From positions 682,001 to 746,000 of the forward strand of contig NZ_JAJUXI010000002.1 of the NCBI RefSeq assembly GCF_021390515.1: a stretch of 64,000 nt of DNA, read 5' to 3'. Below are positions 8,341 to 16,672 of the stretch, one piece after another. The stretch comes from Dyadobacter sp. CY326. GTDB taxonomy: Bacteria; Bacteroidota; Bacteroidia; Cytophagales; Spirosomataceae. Each line of letters starts with the position of its first letter. Position 1 is the stretch's first letter. Below the pieces are notes generated by a model, which saw only the letters and a program-made list of their open reading frames with translations, searched no databases and was not told the origin of the DNA. The position numbers and the translations under genes were made by a program.

Positions 8341-11007
8341 TTGAAGACATTTTTACTAACCCTTTTCGCAGCGGCAACTTGCCTTTCGCTGTCAGCCTTT
8401 TTCACAAAACCCATTGCCAAAGCGCCCGCAAATGATGCGCCCGACAGCACACGTTTTACGCATATGACCCTCGCGCAAGGCCTGGACGAACCCATGGAAA
8501 TGGCGATTCTGCCTAATCTGGACGTGGTTATTGTGGAGCGAAAAGGGGATGTAAAATTGTATGTTGCCAAAGAGAAACAGATCAAAACAATTGCGCACAT
8601 CAATGTTTACAGCGGAATTGAAGACGGGTTGCTAGGAGTCGCTGCCGATCCGGATTTTGGCAAAAACCATTGGATTTATCTTTATTATGGCGTGGCTGGT
8701 GATAAAAACGTGAGTCACCTTGCGCGTTACGATCTGGTGGATCAAAAATTAAATTTTGATTCTAAAAAAGTGCTGCTGGAAATTCCTACTCAACGCACTT
8801 ATTGCTGTCATTCAGCAGGTTACCTGACTTTTTCAGACGGCCTCCTCTATCTATCAACAGGCGACAACACCAATGCAGAGGAAATAGAAGGACACAATCC
8901 CACAGACGAGCGACCGGGGAGACAACTTTCCGATGACCAGGGAACGACGGCAAATAGTAAAGATTTCCGTGGTAAAATATTGCGGATCAAGCCGCTTCCC
9001 GACGGCACTTATGCCATTCCCGAGGGAAACCTTTTTCCAAAAGATGGCTCTCTGGGTTTTCCGGAGATTTATGTAATGGGCTGTCGCAATCCGTTTCGCG
9101 TTTCTGTGGACCCGAAGACTAAATTTGTATATTGGGGAGATGTAGGCCCGGATACGAATGTGCCTGCGGAGGAAGGATTTTTAAGTTATGATGAGATCAA
9201 TCAGGCCAGAAAACCGGGATTTTTTGGTTATCCCTATTTCCTGGGAAACAATGAGGGTTTTCCCAAATATGATTTTGAAACAAAGAAAGAGGGACCCAAA
9301 CAGGATCCTTTGCATCCCATCAACAACTCGCCCAATAACACTGGAATTAAAGAGTTGCCGCCAGCGCAGCCGGCCATGATCTGGTATGGAAAGGGCGAAT
9401 CGAAGCGCTGGCCGATGGTTGGAAAGGGGGCGGCAAGCGCGATGGCAGGCCCGGTTTATTACAGCGATATGTATCGCAATGCAAAATATAAATTGCCCGA
9501 ATATTACAATGGAAAGTTGTTCATTTACGAATGGATCCGCAAGTGGATCATGGCTGTAACATTGGACAAAGATGGAAATTATGTAAGTATGGAGCCGTTT
9601 TTGCCGCATTTGAAAGTGATTGCGCCTATGGATATGCAAATCGCGCATGACGGGGCGATTTACATGCTGGCTTACGGGACCAACTGGTTTGCCAAAAACA
9701 CAGATGCCGGACTGATCCGCGTAGAATATTCAGAAGGAAACCGAAACCCGATTGCGGACATAAAGGTGGACAAAACCGTTGGCGCTGCTCCGTTGACAGT
9801 AAATCTTTCGGCTTCTAGTTCAAGGGATTATGATCAGAATGACAAACTGACTTACCATTGGCAAGTGGCCGACAAGACATTAACCGGGACAAAGATCAGC
9901 CATACAATTACAAAGCCAGGCATTTATAATGTTGCCTTAACTGTGTCTGACCAGGCTGGCGGATCGGGCGTGGCAACTACACAAATTAAGGTTGGCAACA
10001 CGCCTCCCGATGTCACAATCAGCACAACTTCCAACCGCAGTTTTTACTGGGATAATGTTCCTTTTGATTACAAGGTAATTGTGAAGGATGCCGAGGATAA
10101 ATCGCAGGTGGAAAAGAACATTAAACTTGCATTCGATTATTTGCCCATTGGGAAAGATTTTGCGGCTGCATTGTCAGGCGCAAGTCATGGAAGTTTGCGT
10201 TATGCTGCGACGCAGACGTTTTACGCCTCACTGGATTGCAAATCTTGTCACACAATGGACACCAAATCAATCGGGCCGGCCCTGAAAGAAATATCGAAGC
10301 GATATGCAGCGCAAACGGGTGCGGCTGAACAGCTTGCGCAAAAAATTATCAAAGGAGGAAGCGGCAATTGGGGTTCTTATCCCATGCCCCCGCATCCGGA
10401 TCTGACCGCGGCGCAGTCGCGTGATTTGGCTGGATACATTCTGTCACTCACGGGTGAAAAACCGCAAATGGCCACGCAGGGAAACATTAATTTGACGGAA
10501 CACATTGGACAAGGCAATACAGGCGCGTATGTTTTGACGGCCGATTATACGGATAAGGGCGCAAACGGCATAGAACCATTGAAGAGCAGCGCGGCAATTG
10601 TTCTGAAAAATCCACTAGTACAGCTGGAAGACTTCGAAAAAGGGAATGTCAGCGTTTCAATTGGCACTAAAAACAATGGATTTGTAACATCCGTCCCGGC
10701 TGGAAATGGAAAGTTTGTCAGCTTCACGAACATTGATCTCAATCAAATTAAGCGTCTTAAATTCCGGGTGGTGGGCGATGGCGATGGCGGAACACTTGAA
10801 ATCAGGGAAAGCGGCGTCGACGGAAATTTACTAGGCTCAGTGAATGTCAAGGGAAACAGTTCGCAAGACATTAAGATTGATTGGAAAGAGCTGGCAACCG
10901 ACATCAAACCGGTTAACCGAGCGACAGACATTTATCTGGTTTTCAAAAATCCAGACAGCACTAAAAAACTGCTTTTTTACATTGATTGGATGTATTTCGA
11001 AAGATAG
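8341..11007 (+). CDS. Secreted PQQ-type sugar dehydrogenase with PKD and cytochrome c domains
   Basis: 888 residues from a TTG start that directly precedes a signal peptide (MKTFLLTLFAAATCLSLSAFF). Order of domains: a glucose/sorbosone dehydrogenase-type six-bladed propeller (about 38-470), a PKD-like domain (about 478-560), a further beta domain, a c-type cytochrome (heme motif CKSCH at 633-637, likely axial Met682), and a C-terminal carbohydrate-binding-like beta domain ending in IDWMYFER. It probably oxidises sugars or other polyols in the periplasm and passes electrons through its own heme to the respiratory chain. It starts 38 bp after the molybdoenzyme stop on the same strand and may share its transcript. 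Confidence 0.85.
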   Translation: MKTFLLTLFAAATCLSLSAFFTKPIAKAPANDAPDSTRFTHMTLAQGLDEPMEMAILPNLDVVIVERKGDVKLYVAKEKQIKTIAHINVYSGIEDGLLGVAADPDFGKNHWIYLYYGVAGDKNVSHLARYDLVDQKLNFDSKKVLLEIPTQRTYCCHSAGYLTFSDGLLYLSTGDNTNAEEIEGHNPTDERPGRQLSDDQGTTANSKDFRGKILRIKPLPDGTYAIPEGNLFPKDGSLGFPEIYVMGCRNPFRVSVDPKTKFVYWGDVGPDTNVPAEEGFLSYDEINQARKPGFFGYPYFLGNNEGFPKYDFETKKEGPKQDPLHPINNSPNNTGIKELPPAQPAMIWYGKGESKRWPMVGKGAASAMAGPVYYSDMYRNAKYKLPEYYNGKLFIYEWIRKWIMAVTLDKDGNYVSMEPFLPHLKVIAPMDMQIAHDGAIYMLAYGTNWFAKNTDAGLIRVEYSEGNRNPIADIKVDKTVGAAPLTVNLSASSSRDYDQNDKLTYHWQVADKTLTGTKISHTITKPGIYNVALTVSDQAGGSGVATTQIKVGNTPPDVTISTTSNRSFYWDNVPFDYKVIVKDAEDKSQVEKNIKLAFDYLPIGKDFAAALSGASHGSLRYAATQTFYASLDCKSCHTMDTKSIGPALKEISKRYAAQTGAAEQLAQKIIKGGSGNWGSYPMPPHPDLTAAQSRDLAGYILSLTGEKPQMATQGNINLTEHIGQGNTGAYVLTADYTDKGANGIEPLKSSAAIVLKNPLVQLEDFEKGNVSVSIGTKNNGFVTSVPAGNGKFVSFTNIDLNQIKRLKFRVVGDGDGGTLEIRESGVDGNLLGSVNVKGNSSQDIKIDWKELATDIKPVNRATDIYLVFKNPDSTKKLLFYIDWMYFER

Positions 11008-11140
11008 CGCGCGCTAAAAGTTAACATTGAGCTAACATGGCTGAGGGAAAGAAGCCTTAATTTTCGAGTCTGCTCCGGACATTCGTCCAGGGTAAATTGA
11101 GTTCGAAGTATTCTTTTTGTATTGTTCCAAATTTAAAAAA

Positions 11141-11911
11141 ATGAAAAAATTCTTATCCGTAATTGCAGTTACAATCCTCAGTCTGATGGCTTTCGAAGGC
11201 ATGTCTCAAAATAAAAACAAAGTGATTGCACACCGTGGCGCTTGGAAAAATACGGGCGCAACTGAAAATTCAATCGGTGCACTGGAGCATGCGATCAAGC
11301 TGGGTTGCTATGGAAGTGAGTTTGACGTGCACATGTCGGCCGATTCGGTTTTGTTTATTTTGCACGACCACGCCATTCAGGGAACGCACATTGAAAAGAC
11401 GAATGCACAGGAGCTTTCGCAAATCAAACTCGCTGACGGATCTGCGCTGCCAACTTTGGAAGCCTATTTGAAAGCAGGCGCGAAACAAAAGAAAACGCGT
11501 TTGATCCTCGAAATAAAATCGTCTTCGATCAGCAAGGAACGCTCGCTCGCTTTGGCAGCCAAATGCGTTGAAATGGTGAAGAAAACGAAAACGGAGCGCA
11601 TTACGGATTACATTGCATTTGATTTTGATGTGTGCAAAAAAGTAAAAGAACTGGCTCCAAAAGCGCATGTGGAATATCTAAACGGTGATAAAACGCCTGA
11701 CGAAATCGAAGCGGCCGGATTGGACGGCATCGACTACCATTTAAGCGTTCTGAAAAGAAAACCGGAATACATTACAGAGATCCGCGACAAGAAATTGACG
11801 ACCAATGTCTGGACCGTCAACGACGAAGAATCGATGAAATGGTTTCTTGAAAAAGGCGTTGATTACATCACGACCAACGAACCTGAATTGCTTTTGAAGA
11901 TTACAAAATAA
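11141..11911 (+). CDS. Secreted glycerophosphodiester phosphodiesterase
   Basis: 256 residues from ATG 11141; a TTG at 11117 is in frame but would place extra charged residues before the signal peptide (MKKFLSVIAVTILSLMAF), so the ATG is preferred. GDPD enzymes split glycerophosphodiesters into glycerol 3-phosphate and an alcohol. The TIM-barrel active-site residues His31-Arg32, Glu60, Asp62 and His75 are in place, the last in HDHAIQGT. Export suggests it recovers phosphate or glycerol from outside the cell. A strong terminator follows and is shared with the facing metX. Confidence 0.88.
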   Translation: MKKFLSVIAVTILSLMAFEGMSQNKNKVIAHRGAWKNTGATENSIGALEHAIKLGCYGSEFDVHMSADSVLFILHDHAIQGTHIEKTNAQELSQIKLADGSALPTLEAYLKAGAKQKKTRLILEIKSSSISKERSLALAAKCVEMVKKTKTERITDYIAFDFDVCKKVKELAPKAHVEYLNGDKTPDEIEAAGLDGIDYHLSVLKRKPEYITEIRDKKLTTNVWTVNDEESMKWFLEKGVDYITTNEPELLLKITK

Positions 11912-11923
11912 CCATTATCAAGC

Positions 11924-11964
11924 AAAAAAGCGCAGCTGCGGAATGTCCGGAGCTGCGCTTTTTT
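11924..11964. terminator. Bidirectional intrinsic terminator between GDPD and metX
   Basis: Perfect 14-bp inverted repeat (AAAAAAGCGCAGCT / AGCTGCGCTTTTTT) with a 13-nt loop. Runs of A and T on both sides let it serve both convergent genes. Confidence 0.9.
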
Positions 11965-11976
11965 AAGTTCTAAAAC

Positions 11977-13026
11977 TTAAATTCTGGCTGTTTGTAATTG
12001 TCCGTTCGTTTCTTGCCAAGCCCTGATCACCTGATTAAGCTGCTTGTATTCAATTAAAAAGCCATCGTGCCCATAAAGGGAATCGATTTCCTGAAAAGCC
12101 GCATCGGGAATGTGCCGGGCGATAAATTGCTGTTCGGATAATGGAAACAGCAAATCGGATTTAATGCCTAAGACCAATGTTTTTGCTTTTACCAAACCCA
12201 AAGCATGCACAATTCCGCCCCGGTTGCGGCCGACATTGTGTGAATCCATGATTTTTGAAAGCGTCCAGTAAGAATATGCATTGAACCGCTTCACGAATTT
12301 ATCGCCCTGATATTGCTGGTAAGACGATGCTCTGAAATCATCGATCTGGTCGGGATTGTCGCGGGCCTGGGTAAAATTATATGTGTCGTAATTCCGGTAC
12401 GAAAGCAACGCGATGGATCTTGCAGCACGCATGCCCATGCTTCCAGCGTCATCGGTGTTGTCTTTGAAAGTCGGGTCGGCCTCAATCGCCATTCTTTGCG
12501 ATTCGTTAAATGCAATCCCCCAGGGCGAATGCAGCGCATTAGATGCGATAACAATTAATTCTTCAAACAAATCCGGCACTTCAACTGCCCACTCAAGCGC
12601 CTGTTGCCCACCCAATGACCCGCCTATGCAGATCTTTATCTTCCTGATTTCCAGTTCCTGACGCAACAAGTCCATCGCGCCCACCACATCCCGAACGGTT
12701 ACGACCGGAAAATCGCGATAATATGGTTTCTGTGTCCGTGGATTAATGCTCAGCGGACCGGTTGAGCCGTAAGCCGAGCCCAGCACATTGACACAAACAA
12801 TAAAATATTTGGCAGGATCAAAAAACTTGCCTTCTCCCACGAGACCATCCCACCATTCGGCTGCATTGGAACTGCCAGTGAGCGCGTGACATATCCAAAT
12901 GATGTTGCTTGCATCGTCATTTCGCTTTCCATAGGTGGTGTAGGACAACTCAAAGCCTGGCAATTCACCGCCCATTTCCAGCGCGTAGGCGTAAGGATAT
13001 TTAAATGTTAGTTGTTCCGCTTGCAT
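11977..13026 (-). CDS. metX: Homoserine O-acetyltransferase
   Basis: 349 residues of the alpha/beta-hydrolase MetX family, which acetylates homoserine with acetyl-CoA in methionine synthesis. The nucleophile Ser137 sits in GGSLGGQQ, and the catalytic Asp291 and His320 (YGHDGF) complete the triad. Length is close to the family's usual 350-380. A SAM-I riboswitch lies upstream on the same strand, which confirms a methionine-pathway role. A homoserine O-succinyltransferase function within the MetX fold cannot be ruled out without structure-level residue checks, but acetyl transfer is the usual case. Confidence 0.92.
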   Translation of the reverse strand: MQAEQLTFKYPYAYALEMGGELPGFELSYTTYGKRNDDASNIIWICHALTGSSNAAEWWDGLVGEGKFFDPAKYFIVCVNVLGSAYGSTGPLSINPRTQKPYYRDFPVVTVRDVVGAMDLLRQELEIRKIKICIGGSLGGQQALEWAVEVPDLFEELIVIASNALHSPWGIAFNESQRMAIEADPTFKDNTDDAGSMGMRAARSIALLSYRNYDTYNFTQARDNPDQIDDFRASSYQQYQGDKFVKRFNAYSYWTLSKIMDSHNVGRNRGGIVHALGLVKAKTLVLGIKSDLLFPLSEQQFIARHIPDAAFQEIDSLYGHDGFLIEYKQLNQVIRAWQETNGQLQTARI

Positions 13027-13102
13027 AAGTGCCAGAGCACAGGATTTAATTCAAAAATTTAACAAACTGATCCGTGAAATTCACAGAAAAGGTGCGAGAA
13101 TA

Positions 13103-13116
13103 AAGCCATCCGGCTT
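13103..13116 (-). promoter_or_regulatory. Weak hairpin between SAM riboswitch and metX
   Basis: AAGCC-GGAT-GGCTT read on the minus strand, followed by TATTCT. It could be part of the riboswitch expression platform, but the stem is short and the T-run poor, so the mode of control is unclear. Confidence 0.3.
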
Positions 13117-13152
13117 ACGGAAATTTCTAACTGTAAGTTCACGCGAATTGAG

Positions 13153-13257
13153 TTTATATCTCCTAAATAACTTAGGTGGGAATTAGCACCTTTCTCCATT
13201 GTGGTAGCAGGTTGCCAGAGGTTCTTAGAGCCCATTCTCTCGCCTCTTCTTTATAAA
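13153..13257 (-). ncRNA. SAM-I riboswitch (S-box) upstream of metX
   Basis: Read on the minus strand, the stretch holds the S-box hallmarks in order: P1 5' side TTTATA, AGAGG..GAGAG, GGCAACC (13210-13216), GGTGCTAATTCC (13179-13190), a P4 hairpin CCTAA-GTTAT-TTAGG (13162-13176) and P1 3' side TATAAA (13153-13158). The class binds S-adenosylmethionine and shuts down methionine genes. About 127 nt separate it from the metX ATG. A weak candidate promoter (TTG, 20 bp, CACCTTG) lies immediately upstream, around 13267-13300. Confidence 0.92.
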
Positions 13258-13397
13258 TCAATCGCACACAAGGTGAAGCAATTGACTTGATGTTGCAATA
13301 TTAAGCCTGGATGCCTGAAAATGCAAATAAAAGCGCAAATTCTATTTTGCAGGCGATTCAGGCAGTTTATCTTTGTCGTTTAATGTCACTCCACTCG

Positions 13398-14327
13398 ATG
13401 AAAAACTTTTTGTTCCTGTTTCTTTTTGCTTGTCAATGTTCTTTTGCCCAACTGCCTTCTCCCGAAAATCTTTCCAAACACATTTACAAGCTCGCTTCGG
13501 ACCAAATGAAGGGTCGCGGAACGGGGAGCAAGGAGAATAAAAAAGCTGCAAAATATGTGGCCACACAATTCAAGAAATACGGGCTGCAACCGAAAGGCAC
13601 CAAAGGTTTTTACCAGCCATTTATTGCCAAAGTTAGAAGAGTGAGCGTGCCGGATAGTTTGCGGGAAACCAACAATGTGATCGGTTATCTCGACAACGGA
13701 GCTGCATATACAATCGTTATCGGCGCGCACTTCGATCACCTGGGATTGGGCAAACAAGGCGGCTCGAAAGCCGATAAGCCGGAAGGACAAATCCACAATG
13801 GCGCAGACGATAATGCATCGGGTGTGGCAGGACTGTTGGAGCTTGCAAGATATTTTTCCAAAAACACTGCAAGAGAGCCTTACAACTTTCTGTTCATTGC
13901 TTTTGGCGCGGAAGAGTTGGGTTTGTTAGGTTCACGTCATTTTGTAAACAATCCAACATTGCCCCTTGAAAAGATCGATTTTATGTCCAATATGGACATG
14001 ATCGGTCGCTATGATGCAGGCCGGGGCGTGGGCATTGGCGGCTTCGGAACCAGTGATGAATGGCCTGCAATCTTCAAGGATGTTCAGAGTGAAACAAAGT
14101 TTTTTACAGATCGCGCAGGAAGCGGCGGCTCTGATCATGGCTCGTTTTATGCAAAAAAGATCCCCGTGCTCTTCTTCCACACAGGCGGCCACGACGACTA
14201 TCACAAACCGACGGACGATCCTGAAAAAATAGATTTCAACGCCGCTGCGGGCATTTTGGCCATTCAAATTCAGTTGATTGAAAATGCTATGAAATTGCCA
14301 AAGCTTAAATTTACCGAGGTAAAATGA
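13398..14327 (+). CDS. Secreted M28 family zinc aminopeptidase
   Basis: 309 residues from ATG 13398, which begins a signal peptide (MKNFLFLFLFACQCSFAQ); an in-frame ATG at 13311 would add 29 residues of non-signal sequence and is less likely. M28 peptidases are di-zinc exopeptidases. Ligands are visible: His111 (GAHFDHLG), Asp137 or Asp138 (NGADDNASG), Glu172-Glu173 (AEELGLLGS), Asp200 (NMDMIGR) and His269 (HDDYH). It overlaps the DinB gene by 4 bp, suggesting one transcript. Confidence 0.88.
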   Translation: MKNFLFLFLFACQCSFAQLPSPENLSKHIYKLASDQMKGRGTGSKENKKAAKYVATQFKKYGLQPKGTKGFYQPFIAKVRRVSVPDSLRETNNVIGYLDNGAAYTIVIGAHFDHLGLGKQGGSKADKPEGQIHNGADDNASGVAGLLELARYFSKNTAREPYNFLFIAFGAEELGLLGSRHFVNNPTLPLEKIDFMSNMDMIGRYDAGRGVGIGGFGTSDEWPAIFKDVQSETKFFTDRAGSGGSDHGSFYAKKIPVLFFHTGGHDDYHKPTDDPEKIDFNAAAGILAIQIQLIENAMKLPKLKFTEVK

Positions 14328-14794
14328 AAGAATATTTTCACCGGCTTTTCAGTTTCAATGACTGGGCTAACAAAAGCATCATTGGCTGTTTGATTGAGAA
14401 TAATGTCAGGCACGAACAGATAATCAAGCTGACGAGCCACTTGCTACATGCGCAGCACAATTGGTATAAAAGACTGGTGAACCAACAAAATGATACGCCG
14501 GTATGGGAAGTTCTTCCGCTGGAACAAATGCTTGCATACTCGGACAAGAACACGCAACAATGGCTTAATTATCTGCAATTACATGATGAAAATGACTTCA
14601 AACGGGTGATATCCTATTTCAATCTAAAAGGGTTGCATTGTTCGAATGAAATCCAGGACATTCTGACTCACGTCGTTAATCATTCGACTTATCACCGTGG
14701 GCAGGTTGCACTTTTCATCCGCGAGCATGGCTTTGCGCCGCCTTCGACGGACCAGATCATGTATGCGACGCTGTTCTCAAAAACCTTTGAATAA
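14324..14794 (+). CDS. DinB family metal-binding protein
   Basis: 156 residues, a four-helix DinB/YfiT-type bundle. The family's three metal-binding His are likely His45 (or His42), His120 and His124, in HLLHAQHNW and VNHSTYHRGQ. DinB-like proteins include thiol-S-transferases and many of unknown role; no specific reaction can be assigned. The start overlaps the M28 stop (ATGA), so translation is probably coupled. Confidence 0.85.
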   Translation: MKEYFHRLFSFNDWANKSIIGCLIENNVRHEQIIKLTSHLLHAQHNWYKRLVNQQNDTPVWEVLPLEQMLAYSDKNTQQWLNYLQLHDENDFKRVISYFNLKGLHCSNEIQDILTHVVNHSTYHRGQVALFIREHGFAPPSTDQIMYATLFSKTFE

Positions 14795-14896
14795 TTATCC
14801 GATTCTAATAATATTATTAAAAATTTCCAGACTGAACTTCCTTTAATAGGGAATCTTTTTTATACCTTGTTGGTGCTAACCCCATTAAAGAACTAC

Positions 14897-15688
14897 ATGA
14901 AACTATCCATATACCAGATTGATGCGTTTACTGATAAACTGTTTTGTGGAAACCCTGCTGCGATTGTTCCTCTAAATGAGTGGCTTCCGGACGAGACAAT
15001 GCTCAACATTGCTGCTGAAAATAACCTCGCCGAAACGGCTTTTTATGTTCCCAATGAAAATGGTTTTCACATCCGCTGGTTTACACCGTCTGTCGAAGTT
15101 GACCTTTGCGGACACGCAACATTGGCTGCGGCTTATGTAATTTTTAATATTCAGGGTTATGAAGGCCATTCGATCCGATTCGATTCGCGGAGCGGCGAGC
15201 TGATGGTTGAATGCATTGATGACTGGCTTACATTGAACTTTCCGGTTGATAATTTCCACATTGCCGTGCCGCCGCCTGCGCTCATCGAAAGTCTTACGGA
15301 CACCACAATGGTGGAGGTTCACAAAGGCAAAACAGATTATATGGTCGTGCTGGAATCAGAGGATGCGGTTAAAAATCTTGATCTTGACATTATTGTTTTG
15401 TCTACCATTCCTGCAAGAGGAATTATTGTGACTGCCGCAGGAGATGATGTCGACTTTGTTTCGCGCTTCTTCGCACCGCAATCCGGGATTGATGAAGATC
15501 CGGTAACGGGCTCAGCGCACACAACATTGATTCCTTATTGGGCTGAAAAACTAGACAAGACCGTCATGACCGCCAAGCAGTTATCCAAACGCGGCGGTTA
15601 TCTCAAATGCGAACTTGTAGGCGACCGTGTTCATATTGGAGGGCAAGCGAGGCTTTATTTGAAGGGGGAGATTTTGGTTGATGAGTAA
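14897..15688 (+). CDS. PhzF family isomerase/epimerase
   Basis: 263 residues from ATG 14897; a TTG at 14867 is in frame but adds ten residues not seen in the fold. PhzF-type proteins are two-domain diaminopimelate-epimerase-like enzymes. The catalytic Glu46 (NLAETAF), the DLCGHATL block at 69-76 and the second conserved segment GIDEDPVTGSAHTTL are present. There are no phenazine genes nearby, so the true substrate is unknown. It is on the same strand as the M28-DinB pair but about 100 bp away. Confidence 0.88.
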   Translation: MKLSIYQIDAFTDKLFCGNPAAIVPLNEWLPDETMLNIAAENNLAETAFYVPNENGFHIRWFTPSVEVDLCGHATLAAAYVIFNIQGYEGHSIRFDSRSGELMVECIDDWLTLNFPVDNFHIAVPPPALIESLTDTTMVEVHKGKTDYMVVLESEDAVKNLDLDIIVLSTIPARGIIVTAAGDDVDFVSRFFAPQSGIDEDPVTGSAHTTLIPYWAEKLDKTVMTAKQLSKRGGYLKCELVGDRVHIGGQARLYLKGEILVDE

Positions 15689-15691
15689 TTT

Positions 15692-15713
15692 TGAATGAAT
15701 GAGTGAATGAGTG
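15692..15713. repeat. Short tandem GAATGAGT-type repeat
   Basis: A 22-bp run of two to three imperfect GAATGAGT units in the 29-bp gap between the convergent phzF-like and EamA genes. No function is evident. Confidence 0.4.
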
Positions 15714-15717
15714 TTAA

Positions 15718-16599
15718 TTACTTATTCTTTGTGGCGAACCTTGTTCGCTGGCCGGCATATAGTCCGGTTATTACCAGAATCGTCCCGATTACCGTGTAAA
15801 TGGTAATTGGCTCGGACATAAGCCACCAGGCGAAGAAAAAGCCGAAAAGTGGACAAAGGAAAAGCCATAACGATGCTTTCACCGTGTCAATGCGGAGGAG
15901 ATAAAACCAGCAAATGAGGCCTACAATCGAAACGGCCAGACTTAGCCACAACACGGGAAACCAAAAGGTTTCATCCCAAACAGTTGTTGAAAAGTCAGCG
16001 AACATAAACGTTGCCGGCAGCAAAAAAACACCGCCCAGGAGCACTTGCCAGCCATTGATCAGCAGATTTGGCAATTCCCATTTGACTGTTGCATAGTAAA
16101 CACTCGCCGCCGAAACGGCAATCATGCTGATGAGAAGCAATGTAATTCCCGTAAATGTGGTGTGACTGTCTGAGAGTAAGGGATAGGTCGCGACGCCAAC
16201 ACCTGCCATTCCCAATATAATTCCAAACCATTCTTCTGCACGAGGACGCCTTTTGAGCCACCACGAGGACAATAAGACAATGATCAACGGATTCGTGGAA
16301 ACCGCCAGACTGCCGATTCCTGCGGTGGTAAATTTCATTGCATACACGTAGAGGCCGAGGTAAAGCGTTGTATTGAGGAAACCAAACAGCGCAAGCTGTT
16401 TCCACTCACCTTTATTCGGTAATCGGAAAGACTGATCTTTTCCCAACAGATAGGAAAAAGAGAGGAGCAAGATACCAGCGATAAAGAACCGAACGTTTGC
16501 CAATATTAACGGAGCAGCTGACCGGACCCCGAACTTGGTGGCCACAGATGCAGATGACCATAGAATGGAAAAAAGAAGACCAATAGCAATGTTTTTCAC
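15718..16599 (-). CDS. EamA/DMT family inner-membrane transporter
   Basis: 293 residues with about ten hydrophobic segments arranged as two five-helix EamA repeats, typical of drug/metabolite exporters (RhaT/YdcZ-like superfamily). The first repeat begins MKNIAIGLLFSILWSSASVATKFG, a common start of this group. The substrate cannot be read from sequence; amino acids or metabolites are usual. It is transcribed away from the OmpA-family gene. Confidence 0.88.
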   Translation of the reverse strand: MKNIAIGLLFSILWSSASVATKFGVRSAAPLILANVRFFIAGILLLSFSYLLGKDQSFRLPNKGEWKQLALFGFLNTTLYLGLYVYAMKFTTAGIGSLAVSTNPLIIVLLSSWWLKRRPRAEEWFGIILGMAGVGVATYPLLSDSHTTFTGITLLLISMIAVSAASVYYATVKWELPNLLINGWQVLLGGVFLLPATFMFADFSTTVWDETFWFPVLWLSLAVSIVGLICWFYLLRIDTVKASLWLFLCPLFGFFFAWWLMSEPITIYTVIGTILVITGLYAGQRTRFATKNK

Positions 16600-16672
16600 G
16601 CTTGAAACGAGTTATGGCCCAAAAATACGCGATGCGTTTCGGCTTCCCCCCGCAGTTTTTATATTTTTGGGC

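Noticed and set aside
14897-15688. Phenazine biosynthesis role for the PhzF-like gene
   Set aside because: None of the other phenazine genes is in the window, and PhzF-type proteins are widespread in non-producers.
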